Source: Elmis aenea
Taxonomy: Eukaryota; Arthropoda; Insecta; Coleoptera; Elmidae
DNA: 64,000 bases
Direction: 5' to 3'
NCBI GenBank assembly: GCA_947652605.1
Contig: OX393581.1
Location: 11,288,640-11,352,639, forward strand
The notes under the pieces were generated by a model. It saw only the letters and a list, made by a program, of their open reading frames with translations. It ran no database searches and was not told the DNA's origin. Shown piece by piece: positions 23,252 to 34,140 of the stretch. The position numbers and the translations under genes were made by a program. Positions within the stretch are counted from its first letter, which is position 1. The number at the start of each line of letters is the position of its first letter.

Positions 23252-24534
23252 GTGCAATATTCTTGAATTTGGGCTCAAAATGTAGCTAAAAGATGGGCGC
23301 ATCTGATGACTTGTAAACAGTGCATTTTAAAGTGTGTTTAGTATTCTTTACGGACGTCCGAAAATGGTGCTTAGAAATGGTCATTTTTGCGATCGCGTAA
23401 GCCATGACACCGTGTTAGAAAAAATTCAAAATTTCTTATCTTCCGATGCGCGCATCCTTTGCGAATAAAACAATGCAAATTTTTCAAAATCATCTCAAAT
23501 GGTTCCCGAGAAAAACGCCAAAAACTAGACCCCTGCAAAAGCCGAAATTTGTTTGGAAAAATGAGCACCTCGGTCCACAAAAAAATGCATAACTTCGTTA
23601 TGACGTGTGCAATATTCTTGAATTTGGGCTCAAAATGTAGCTAAAAGATGGGAGCATCTGATAACTTGTAAACAGTGCATTTTAAAGTGTGTTTAGTATT
23701 CTTTACGGACGTCCGAAAATGGTCTTAGAAATGGTCATTTTTGCGATCGCGTAAGCCATGGCACCGTGTTAGAAAAAATTCAAAATTTCTTATTTTCCGA
23801 TGCGCGCATCCTTTGCGAGTAAAACAATGAAAAGTTTTCAAAATTATCTCAAACGGTTCCCGAGAAAAACGCCAAAAACTAGACCCCTGCAAAAGCCGAA
23901 ATTTGTTTGGAAAAATAAGCACCTCGGTTCACAAATAAAATCATAACTTCGTTGTGACGTGTGCAATATTCTTGAATTTGGGCTCAAAATGTAGCTTAAA
24001 GATGGGCGCATCTGATGACTTGTAGAAAGTGCATTTTAAAGTGTGTTTAGTATTCTTTACGGACGTCCGAAAATAGTGCTTAGAAATGGTCATTTTTGCG
24101 ATCGCGTAAGCCATGACACCGTGTTAGAAAAAATTCAAAATTTCTTATTTTCCGATGCGCGCATCCTTTGCGAGTAAAACAATGAAAAGTTTTCAAAATT
24201 ATCTCAAACGGTTCCCGAGAAAAACGCCAAAAACTAGACCCCTGCAAAAGCCGAAATTTGTTTGGAAAAATAAGCACCTCGGTTCACAAATAAAATCATA
24301 ACTTCGTTGTGACGTGTGCAATATTCTTGAATTTGGGCTCAAAATGTAGCTTAAAGATGGGCGCATCTGATGACTTGTAGAAAGTGCATTTTAAAGTGTG
24401 TTTAGTATTCTTTACGGACGTCCGAAAATAGTGCTTAGAAATGGTCATTTTTGCGATCGCGTAAGCCATGACACCGTGTTAGAAAAAATTCAAAATTTCT
24501 TATTTTCCGATGCGCGCATCCTTTGCGAGTAAAT
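23251..24534. repeat. 355-bp tandem satellite, about 3.6 units
   Basis: Units start with TGTGCAATATTCTTGAATTT at 23251, 23606, 23960 and 24315 (periods 355, 354, 355 bp); the last is partial. Units 2 to 4 are nearly identical, unit 1 differs more. Each contains the palindrome CGGACGTCCG and GCGATCGC. A minus-strand frame of 65-69 codons recurs in units 1 to 3 because of the repetition; I do not regard it as a gene. Confidence 0.93.
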
Positions 24535-25116
24535 AATGCAAAGTATTTAAATTTTAATATATGTTTTATCTAAATAAGTTGCATTAAAACCGTGTATAGT
24601 AATTACGGACTGTGTGGAAAATCGATACTTCAATTAATTTCGGAACATGATTTGACGATACCCTCCGGCTAATAAAAGTAACGAATATTACAAAGCAAGT
24701 CGCAAAGCAACCAGGTCGATTCGACATGCTCAAAACGCGGCGTTCAAATTATGTAATGTACAGGAAAATTGTTGCATAAAAGCAACTGATCGATTTTAGA
24801 GATATGTTGCTTTGCGTTGCCTCTCAGTTTTAACTTTTAAAGTCCGTAATAAAACGATTACTAAAAGCTTGCTTTTGAAACAAAGTCAAGTTCACGGTCT
24901 ACACTGTTTATTGTGGATTAAGTTAAGGTTTAACGAAGTAAAATAATCCGTGGATAAGAAGAAAATAGATACCACGCGAAAAGCTTATTTTCGATCGATA
25001 AATTAAACCTTTTTTCACATAATTTATTCATATAGGTACCTTAAGGTAGAGTGGTTAATATCTTTAAAGTATTGTAATTATTGAAACTCATGGTAGCAAT
25101 TTTATCGTGTCCGGAA
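24535..25116. other. No recognised feature
   Basis: No gene or repeat seen. Weak similarity to the satellite unit may continue for a few tens of bases after 24534. Confidence 0.4.
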
Positions 25117-25425
25117 CAATCTTCGCCCACAATTCTTCGTCCACAATTCTTCGCCCATAATTCTTCGCCCACAATTCTTCGCCCTCAATTCTTCGCCCAC
25201 AATTCTTCGCCCACAATTCTTCGCCCACAATTCTTCGCCCATAATTCTTCGCCCACAATTCTTCGCCCTCAATTCTTCGCCCACAATTCTTCGCCCACAA
25301 TTCTTCGCCCACATTTCTTCGCCTACACAATTCTTCGCCGCCACAATTCTTCGCCGCCACAATTCTTCGCCGCTACAATTCTTCGCCGCCACAATTCTTC
25401 GCCGCCACAATTTTTCGCCGCATAC
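25117..25425. repeat. Minisatellite with 14-bp and 16-bp units
   Basis: Tandem copies of CCCACAATTCTTCG (14 bp, with CCCATAATT and CCCTCAATT variants) to about 25325, followed by copies of the 16-bp form CACAATTCTTCGCCGC to about 25425. Roughly 20 units in all. Long frames through it (for example 25081-25473) repeat every 14 or 16 residues, as expected when three units restore the frame; they are not evidence of a protein. Confidence 0.93.
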
Positions 25426-26540
25426 CAGCATATCACAAATTTTATTTGTAAATTTGATTGTTTTTATTTTTAACGTAATTTTTTCAGGCTATTTTACATT
25501 AGTTTAGGTTGGATCCGGTCAGGTCAGGTAAATTTAATTTTTATTCATACTATAATAACATAAACATGATTAAAATTCTATTAAATTCATAAAATTCATT
25601 TAAAAAAGAAAAATATTTTTTGTAGATAAGTTTTTAAATTACGTTTTGATTGTACGAATCTATTCCATACTGGTATAAATTGTCGACTAATAATATTAAA
25701 GAATGCAGAAACTTTCAAACGTAGCAAGTGTTATAATTAATAACTGGCAATGCTAATTAACCGTCGTTTTATTAATGTCGAACCTGCCCACTCTTTGCGT
25801 CCCTCAAGTCCGCCCCTGTCCCAAATGTATTAAAACCATTCGACTAATGTTATAATTGCCCTTATAAATGATGCTGAACATTCATATCTACAAATTGTTT
25901 GGTAATTTATAAAGCAGCATGAAGTTTTTAGGTGTCATTACTTGTTTTTCTTTTGTTTGGTTCTTGATGTGTTTCACCACAATGTACTGGGCATGAAATA
26001 TGAAAGCCAAACTCATCTGTCTTAATTTTCGTAGCTTAGCTTTTGCATTTAGCAGCCTCATTTATCGAGTTTTTGTATTCTGTTTTCTCTAATCGTGTGT
26101 ATTGTTGACATGGAACATCAATATTTATATACAAAATAACGCACGGTTAGCTACAGAGGATTATTTAATCCTTTTTATACGGAAAAACAAACAAGACCGT
26201 TGCTTGGTCCATTAGCATGATAAAAAAATCATTATTCATCACTTAGTGCAATTGTTTGTTTTTTATTTTCGTTGCGATATTTATCCGGATGTACAGAATG
26301 TCCAATTAGTTTGATAGAACACCGCACAAACACACAATAATTAACAGATACAATTAATCCTGGCCACGTAACTAAGATGGATTTGGACAGGATTCTAACC
26401 AGGATTAATCAGTGGCGTCTAAGATCGTAAATACGACTAGGGTCACTTTTTTTCCATATTTTAAGCTCCAATTAAAAATTCGCCTTAATTTACTTATTGT
26501 AGTAAACTTATTTTTTTACTAAATTTTAAAAAAAATAGAC
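25426..26540. other. No recognised feature
   Basis: AT-rich, no recognisable gene, short frames only. GGTCAGGTCAGGT near 25518 is a trivial short repeat. Confidence 0.4.
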
Positions 26541-27495
26541 GTAGCACTAGAAGCCGTTGAAAAAGGAAAAGAAACATAAGCCATCAAAGAAGACAAACAA
26601 TTGGCGATAGACAAAAGAGCATCAGCACACCTACAATACAAACTGAGACAAACACCAACAGCCTATGAAGAATACAAACAAATACCTAGGAAACTAAGTA
26701 AATTTAAATATACGACTGAATTAATGTTTGCAGACGTGGAAACAGACAAGAATCAGCAACATAGTCTAGAAACTCTTAACTAAGAATTGGAAAAAAATAA
26801 TATGAACATAAATACAGAAAAATTAAAACTATGATCGTTACAACAGAGAACAAAGGGCATAACATCACTTTAAATGGGCTTAGGTTGGAACAGGTGGGAA
26901 GCTTTAAATATTTAGGAGTGATCATAGAGAAAAATGGACGAATGGACAGGAAATGTGGGAAGAATAATTAACAGTTTAAGAACAACATTTTTTGGAAATA
27001 GAGAAAACCCAAAATGAACAGAAGAGTAAGTGGTAAAAAAGGTAGTAACTCCGGCACTTTTATACGGAAGTGAAACGTGGACACTCGCGAACAAAAATAG
27101 TAACCGTGTGAGTGCAGCAGAATTGGGATTTCTAATAAAATTCCAAGAAATAACAAAAAAAAAAGAATCAAAAATGAAAAATATAGAGAACAATTAAAGA
27201 CAAAATCAGTTGAAGCAAAAATACAAGAAAGACAGCTGAGATGGTTGGGTCACATTCATAGGATGAAAGAAGAAAGGTTAACCAGGAAAGCCTATGAAGC
27301 AAGATCAAAGGGAAAAAACAAAAAAAAGTAGACCGCGAAAAACTTGACAAGACGAAGCAAAAAAAGCAGCAATGGATAGAAATGTCAAATGGAAAGACAT
27401 CAAAAAGCTGGCACAAGAGAGAAAAACATAAAAAAAAGTCACCACAACACAAATCAATCCTACCCCTAACAGTAGGAGGACTCGTAACTAAATAA
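26541..27495 (+). mobile_element. LINE remnant: RT palm to C-terminus
   Basis: Reads LMFADVETDKNQQHSLETL (a decayed FADD region, 26720-26780), then in other frames KTMIVTTENKGHNI, VGSFKYLGVIIEKNGRMD (about 26900-26945), SETWT (about 27070) and IQERQLRWLGHIHRMKEERL (about 27220-27280). It ends with a TAAATAAATAA-type tail near 27490. Many stops and frameshifts. Another LINE copy begins immediately after it. Confidence 0.75.
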
Positions 27496-29315
27496 ATAAA
27501 TATACGACGGATAAAAGCGAACTGTGGGGAGAGTTCGCAAAACACATGGAACAAATGTGGAGACTTATTGGATCACAAAGAAACGAAACTAAGGAAATAA
27601 TACAAACACAAACTATAAAATAAGAGGAATGGATAGACCATTTCATAAATCTATTGAAAGTACACAATGAAGAGACTGAAAATAATAACTATGGTTAAAA
27701 TTAATGAAAAAGAAATGATAAAAGCAATAAAGAAACTAAAAAAATCATGCGGCGTAGACGGAATGGAATTAATGAACTTACAAAATGTCAAGGACAAACA
27801 CTAGTACTAAAGAAAGTACAAAAATATTACAAAAAGAATTAAAATAGCAAAAAATACCAAATGAATGGCGAACGGGTGTTCTGGTACCATTATTTAAGAA
27901 GGGAGATAAAAAGAGGCCTGTAAAAGAACTATAGAGGGATCAACCTTCTCAGTACAATGTTGAAGCTAACTACTAAAATATAACTACAAAGATTAATAAC
28001 TTAACAATACTGGCCGCTGAACAGCAAGGCTTCACAATCGGACAATCATGTACGGATGTCATTGTCATAGGGGGACAAATAAAGGGGGACAAATTAAGAT
28101 TAGAAATCTCACGTGAGTCAAAAAGGACAATTTTGAAGAAAGATTTACAAAGACATCCATACAAATTGCAAAAAGCTTTAAAACTTTTTCCAAATGACCG
28201 AAACACGATTGCAATTCAGTCGTTGGATTTTGGATAGTGATAATTTTGTTAACAACATAATTATGAACAACGAGGCATATTTTCAATAGCGTGACGAGAG
28301 GAATAAACAGAATTTGCGTTACTGGTGTGCCAAAAACCCTCAAATTGTATTCTAAGAAGAGCTGCATTCCCAAAAGGCAACTGTATTTTGCGGAATACGC
28401 TTAGCTGGAATATTGGGCCCATATTTTTTGAAGATCAGCTGGGAAATGCAGTAGTTGTTAATAGTGGACGTTATGTGGAAATATTACAAACGTTCTTAAA
28501 CGATGCCACAAGCCAAATTCGGTTGCCAATAAACGATATATCGTATCAGCAAGACGGTGCAAGACCTCATGTATCCAATTTGTCTATAGGAGTTTTGAGA
28601 GGGATCTTTCCGGGTCCGTCTGCTCTCTCTGCGTGGAGATCTGTTGTGATCTCCGCGCTCTCCGGATTTGTCGGCTTTGGATTATTTCTTGTGGGGTCAT
28701 GTTAAATCTAAAGTGTAGCAGAATCGACCTGAAACCCTGAAAGACTTAAAACGTAATTGCAGAAATTTCCCAAGAAGTGTATCAGCGTATTATGTGCTCA
28801 TTATTGCATCGCTCTCAGTTATGCATCGAACGAAACGAAGGTCATCTGATTTATAAAATTTTTAAGTTTTAAACTAGGCTGTTGAAATCTTGACAATTCG
28901 TTCTTTAATTTGCAATAAAAATTTACATTCTAACTTATTTCGTTTTATAATAATTGCTAAATAAAATTGGGCCACTCCTTATGTGTCACCCTGTAGTTGA
29001 AAAATCACTATAATTTAATAAGCCAGCCCACATATGCTTTATCGATCTTCAAAAGACCTTCGATCGAATTCAACTAAACGAGGTTATTGACATATTACAA
29101 CAATGGCAAATACGCTCTGCTTTAGTAGACACCATTAGGAATATATTCACAGATCATACCATAAAGATTCGTGTGAACTTACAGATCACATACCAGACGG
29201 TAAAGGTATTAAGGCAAGGCGACTTCCTCAGTCCGCTTCTGTTCAACTTGGTTATGGACAGCATCATAGAAAGTATGAAGACTTGTAGAGGATACAGAAT
29301 ATGAAATGGAAGATA
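27496..29315 (+). mobile_element. LINE remnant split by a mariner element
   Basis: 27496-28067 holds decayed N-terminal RT blocks (INEKEMIKAIKKLKKSCGVDG, PNEWRTGVLVPLFKKGDKK, AEQQGFTIGQSCTDVIVI). After the mariner insertion 28996-29315 resumes with VEKSLxFNKPAHICFIDLQ, KTFDRIQLNEVIDIL, IKIRVN and VLRQGDFLSPLLFNLVMDSI. The two pieces join within the segment between the CGF-type and FIDL-type RT motifs, which proves the split. Stops disable it. Confidence 0.85.
28070..28993 (+). mobile_element. Mariner-like element inside a LINE, transposase decayed
   Basis: The right end is GTGTCACCCTG followed by TA (28994-28995); the left end, AGGGGGACAAATAAAGG at about 28070, is an imperfect inverted match to it. 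In shifting plus-strand frames the transposase reads ILKKDLQRHPYKLQKALKLF, FVNNIIMNNEAYF, NKQNLRYWCAKNPQIV, LGPYFFEDQLGNAVVVN, ISYQQDGARPHVSN and SPDLSALDYFLWGHV. The first catalytic Asp (family motif SDEAHF) is Asn here, and several stops and frameshifts are present, so it is dead. Confidence 0.88.
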
Positions 29316-30277
29316 AGTACTTGATTCAAGTAAGATGGCAAAAATAACTTTCCTTAATTATTTTGTTTTTATTAAAAGCAGCTTCGTGTATTTACCCCAT
29401 CAAATGCTTTGTGGTATGTGTACTGTGCACTTTGTTGTGTTCAAGTTTGTCAATTCTTGCTACAAAAACTGATGATAAAGTACACAGAACATGTCTATAT
29501 GTAATTAAAGTGGTAAAAAAAAAACGTCTGAACCATCTCTATTAACCACATGAGCAGAAAAACCCACCCTTCCATTAAAAATATACCCTTTAATTAAACG
29601 CAGTCCAATAATACAGCGACGGATTATTTCCACCCTAACTAATATGTTTAACTCGCATAACAAATTTGATAAAACGGTACCATTTACGCAGAGACAATTA
29701 ATCTTTTCAAACGAAAATATCAAATATGATAAATAAAATACGTCATTTCCTGATGAACAGAACAGTTAAATAATATTTGCTTTTACCTTTAATTCGCCGA
29801 GAAAGCTAAGGTTGAAATGATTTACAATTTTAGACTTTTAATTTATAGGAAAGGTAAACGACGTGTTATCACGAACTAGCAACATTAGGGTAGATAGGGA
29901 ACTATTACAAGTAAATTAAAAACTAACCTAAGTCAACCCGTAAATCTCCAATAGTACATCAGCATCGTTGTATAAGTTGAGAATTCATGAATAAAATGTT
30001 TAAAGAAAGCAAAAAATTCATTTGGGATGCAATAATTAATCCTTTAAGTAAGTTTACTAAATAGTTTACCGGTTCTTAATGAGTTTTTAAGAATTTAGTC
30101 TTGTTTATTTCCCAAATTTGCATAGTAGGAAGTCTAGTGATCGTGTTAGATTTTCATTAATGCCAAAGATGATAGTTCTTTCCCCGAATAACGTCTATTT
30201 ACACAGAAAGTTTTATTTTACCCTTTTCGAAATTAACAAATTTTATTAGTAGGTAACATTTTTATTATTTGTCCTAA
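29316..30277. other. No recognised feature
   Basis: AT-rich with short frames only, between LINE remnants and a MITE. Confidence 0.4.
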
Positions 30278-30279
30278 TA

Positions 30280-30894
30280 CAGGGTGTGTATAAATTGGCG
30301 GAAGCGCTACACGTGACGATGTTCTTCGTAAAATTCTAAGTCGAAAATCTTGGTATAAAAAACTTGTATCATGCTTCCTATGGCCTCAGGAACCATTTTT
30401 AAAAAAAAATGGCAACATTGCATACATTGATTTCCGTTTGGACATTTTTTTATCAGCAATTTTTACTTAGGTATTTACAATTTTTGTTCGAACTAATAGC
30501 CTTCACTTCGTAAACATAGCTGCAAACTTTTGGGTATCGTAAAACACAAACTAGAAATAATTACGAGAAAAACAGAGATGACAGCTAGTGACAATGTTGC
30601 CATATGTATTATTTTCATTCAAATCAGTGATTTACATATTTTCAACACCAATTTTTAAAAGGAAGAACACAATATCTAGGAAAAAATACCATTCGAAATT
30701 TATTTTTATTCCAAATTGCAGCTTTTTCATTTGCAAGTATTAAATAATAACGCTTATTAAAGGACTAAATGTCAAAACTTTGAGGACCTCTTGCAGACAC
30801 AGCAAACATGGTACAACATTTTCGTATTAAGATTTTCGAATTTTACGAAGAACATCGCCACGTGTAGCGCTTCCGCCAATTTTTACACACCCTG
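30280..30894. mobile_element. Mariner-type MITE, 615 bp (family M1)
   Basis: Flanked by TA (30278-30279 and 30895-30896). Terminal inverted repeats begin CAGGGTGTGTATAAATTGG on the left and CAGGGTGTGTAAAAATTGG read from the right, and continue for about 85-90 bp including the GCGCTACACGTG block. No transposase frame. A second copy in the opposite orientation is at 47439-49248. Confidence 0.9.
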
Positions 30895-31482
30895 TATATT
30901 TTGTTTTTACCTAAACATAACCTGGTGCTATATTTACACAGGCTGGGGCTTAATAAACTGCTTTTTTTTAATATTTATGGTAAAATACAACATACGCATG
31001 AAACTTTTCTATGATTTCCAGAATGTAAAAGAGAGTTTTTATTTTGCTACATTTTTGAATTAATAACGTATGACAGAGCCCTTTCAGGGTGGACAAGGAG
31101 GTGTAAAAGTATAGGACTAGGAGTGGGAGACGGCACACTTTTAAGTTTGTACTTCACCGACGAACAAGTGATTTCCGAAAACGAAGAAGTGAAGAAATTA
31201 AAGGAAGAGTACGTTCAGGCAGGATTAATGATAAAAATGAACAAATCCGAGTATTTGATAATGGGAAATAAAGAAATAAACAACCTACCTTCAAAAACTG
31301 AATGCATAAAAGGAGTGGAGAAATGCAAATATTTAGGAGTCACTTTTAACAAATTAGAGAATAGCGACGAAGTAATCAAAAATCACATAAATAAGGTCAG
31401 AAATCTAATAAAATTGCTGAATTCGATACTTTTGAGAAAAAAAATATTAGAAAAGAAACACAGAAAAGGATGTAAAAAAGTA

Positions 31483-31732
31483 CCACCGAGCTCGTGGATT
31501 GCTGGTAAGGCAGCCTAGCGAGTAATCGGAAGGTCGTGGGTTCGAGTCCCGAGGTCGTCTGTCATCGTAGGGGTTTCTGAGGTTTCCCCTACCTACTATA
31601 GGCAAATGCTGTGACAGTACTTCCACCTACCCTAACCTTACCTATCCTATCCTTGTTCCCCTCCCCCTCCACTCCACTGACACTAATTACCTCTGCAGTT
31701 GAAGTTTCGTTAACACAAAAATTAAATATTTT
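31483..31732 (+). mobile_element. tRNA-derived SINE, 250 bp
   Basis: Flanked by a perfect 10-bp target duplication TAAAAAAGTA (31473-31482 and 31733-31742). The head has an A-box-like TGGATTGCTGG (31495-31505) and a perfect B box GGTTCGAGTCC (31539-31549), the internal RNA polymerase III promoter of tRNA-type SINEs. The body is pyrimidine-rich (CCTACC, CCCCTCCCCCTCC) and the tail is AT-rich without a clear poly(A). It splits a LINE that reads on across it. I saw no other full copy in the window. Confidence 0.9.
31539..31549 (+). promoter_or_regulatory. RNA polymerase III B box of the SINE
   Basis: GGTTCGAGTCC matches the B-box consensus GGTTCGANTCC exactly and lies about 33 bp after the weak A box at 31495-31505. 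Confidence 0.85.
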
Positions 31733-32085
31733 TAAAAAAGTATTGTACAACCGAATATACGGCGCAAAGGAAGCTGTGGTAAATAAAGATTGGACCGATT
31801 TAGGAATAAGACCATAAGATAAAACATGAATATCAATCAAACTACTGCAAATGAAGTAGTAGATAGAAGACAACTAACATAGTTTGGACACACCAAAAGG
31901 ATGGACGAAAGTAAATGACCCAAAATTTTTTTAGAATGGATCTCAACCGGAAAAAGGAAGTAAGGACTATCAAGAAGGAGCTGGAGAGTAGCTGTAGAAG
32001 AGGCAATTGGAAATAGAGGTTTAAAGGACGACAATTCTAACAGATTTCAGAAACTGCAAACGTATTCTGACACCTGCAAAAAATC

Positions 32086-33660
32086 TAACAAATTTACTTT
32101 TTTATTTATGATTATATTAAATTTCATAGGAACTTTTTTCTAGCAAATTATATCATGCTTTTTTTCATTTACGAATATACTAACTGAAAATAGTTCTGTA
32201 AGCGTGCGAACTTAGTGTTCATAGTCTTTAAAGCAACAAAAAAGCTTCTTAGAAAGTCTCTGGTGAATCACTGTCGTGCATATTAACATCTAGTAATAAA
32301 CAGGCGCCTGGAAACATTACTCAACAAATAATCCTGGTGAGTTTCAATACATACATGTAAAATAATAAATTTAGAAGAAAAAAAACTGTTCACAAATAAA
32401 ATCAATATACATATTTTGAGAATTAATACTACACTAACGAATACAACTTTTCCAGCTGTGAAATTCTCGCAGAATTATGGCAAAAGCGTTATTCCACATC
32501 ATCTGACGTCGTTAAATGCAAAGGATGACTTCAATATCCCCGATTAAGACCCTATTACAAACGATGATAGCTATGAAATGATCTGTTAATTCACCTGGAT
32601 TTAGTATAATACGACAGCAAAGTTTATCAAACTTGTAAAGTCTCTCAGTAGCGTTTCTCGGAAATATGAATTAATAGTTGTAATAGTACTGGTAATAGTA
32701 ACTAAAAAATCATAAATTATTATGAAATGTAAAAAATATCTCAAATTATTTAAGTTTTTTTTGTGTTTAATTATGCACAGGGTGGGCAAATTTCGATGTT
32801 TTTATAGGGAATCTCGGTACAGACCCCGCTTCCTCAATCTCTTTTTTCGAGAAAAAGTTAATGGTTAAAACTAAAATTAGTTATCGTCTTTTGTTTTCGA
32901 GTTATCGCCGATAATTATTACGAAAAGTTTGATATGTTAGAATGTTCTATTCAATTCAAAGTAATAATAATTCTGAAGCCGCAATTCTGTTTTATTTGAG
33001 TTATTGGGAGTTTATTAACCTCACTCAAAATTATATTTTTAATGATCTATTTGCTGTATTAACGATAAACTAATAACTTTTGAGTTTTATTATATCCCCT
33101 TCAACTCAAAATGTTGGATAGTGCTGCGGCTGTAGACCATATTCATTTTTATCGTTTTAGTGCATTTCTAAACTACATTTTGAATAAATCAATATGAATT
33201 ATAATCGTGCATTTAGTTTATTTAGTGGAAACAATTGAATTGTCTAACCATAAAAGAACACTTAAGAGAGCCAAGTGTAGTTCCGAAATGATCATTTTAT
33301 TTGCTATAAATCTCGTCCATGTGACAGAAAAGGCATCAGCTGTTATTGCAAATAAAACCCACACTTTACCGGCGGTGGTCACCGGTTACTTTTCGCTAAA
33401 TTTAACTCTATTCATTCGAGGCCATCCGGTCTTTTATTAAAATTGATTAAGATTTTTTTACGACCTTATACGGAAGCAATCTTTGATGACTTTGAAGTAA
33501 AGTAACGTGCAGAAGATGGTCAAAAATTACTGAAATTGTTTAATCTTTGGTTGGATAGTAAAGGATCGATTGTAAATGCATAAAATCTTTATTACTTGAT
33601 TGCAAAAACAATAGACGCACATTAAAATAGTTATTTGAGTACCATAAGATACTTACATAC
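32086..33660. other. No gene; two repeat pieces
   Basis: 32695-32775 is similar to 7545-7640 (AAATTATTATGAAATGTAAA block) from the foldback region. At 32778 CAGGGTGGGCAAATTTCGAT begins a repeat end like those at 11432 and 53904. The rest, including 33050-33600, has no recognised feature. Confidence 0.5.
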
Positions 33661-34140
33661 CTTTGCATATACAGGGTGAGTCATTAGTGCGGGATCGGTC
33701 GATTGTGGCTAAACGGTTTAAGATAGTAAGTTGATTCAAACGCCATCTTGTACAGTTTTTTCTTACGAACACGATAAAAATATTTTCAAATATACAGGGT
33801 GAGTCACCTCTCTGGAACTAATGGCAACTTTTATATTTCAAATACAACATCCCATTTTTTATTTAATATTTATGACCGCCTTTATTTTAGCTTTGCATCA
33901 ATATAAAATACTATAGGTTTTTATGCGCCCTTGTCATTCAAAAATAATAATAATTTTTAAAAATTTTCAAGGTCTTAGGTCTTTATTTAAAAAATTCTCC
34001 TGAAGTTAGTTTTCGAAGTACCGAGTTGTAATTTGGTAAGGACATGCAGAAAACATTGCTCTATTCGCTCGATATGTAAAAGTTTGAATCACGCGTACAG
34101 GGTGTTCATAAATAGGTGGCAACTTTCATGATTTTCAAAA
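33661..34140 (+). repeat. Cluster of three CAGGGTG repeat ends
   Basis: TACAGGGTGAGTCA occurs at about 33671 and 33796, and TACAGGGTGTTCATAAATAG at about 34097, all in the same orientation. The first two share GAGTCA. They look like left ends of mariner-like elements without matching right ends, perhaps nested or truncated insertions. Confidence 0.55.

Larger units (their letters stand above)
31080..32085 (+). mobile_element. LINE remnant split by a SINE
   Basis: 31123-31482 reads LLSLYFTDEQVIS (decayed YADD motif), EEYVQAGLMIKMNKSEYLIMG, VEKCKYLGVTFNKLENSDEV and KKILEKKHRKGCKK. After the SINE, 31743-32085 continues with YNRIYGAKEAV, RRQLTxFGHTKRMDESK, FLEWISTGKRK and SWRVAVEEAIGNRG, that is, the normal C-terminal order of an RTE-like reverse transcriptase. 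Stops occur mainly in the second part. Confidence 0.85.

Noticed and set aside
23371..24277. A similar 65-69-codon frame in several 355-bp satellite units
   Set aside because: Conservation follows from recent tandem duplication. There is no domain similarity and no evidence of selection visible here.
22888..25425. CRISPR-like arrays
   Set aside because: The spacings are 14-16 bp without unique spacers, and the context is eukaryotic.
25081..25473. Long open frames on both strands through the ACAATTCTTCG repeat
   Set aside because: The peptide repeats every 14 or 16 residues because three 14- or 16-bp units restore the frame; open frames on both strands are expected, so no gene is called.
26912..27554. 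Hydrophobic minus-strand frames
   Set aside because: Antisense to a Lys-rich LINE remnant; no independent support.
31495..31549. Functional tRNA gene
   Set aside because: There is a B box but no complete cloverleaf, and the sequence sits in a SINE bounded by a target duplication.
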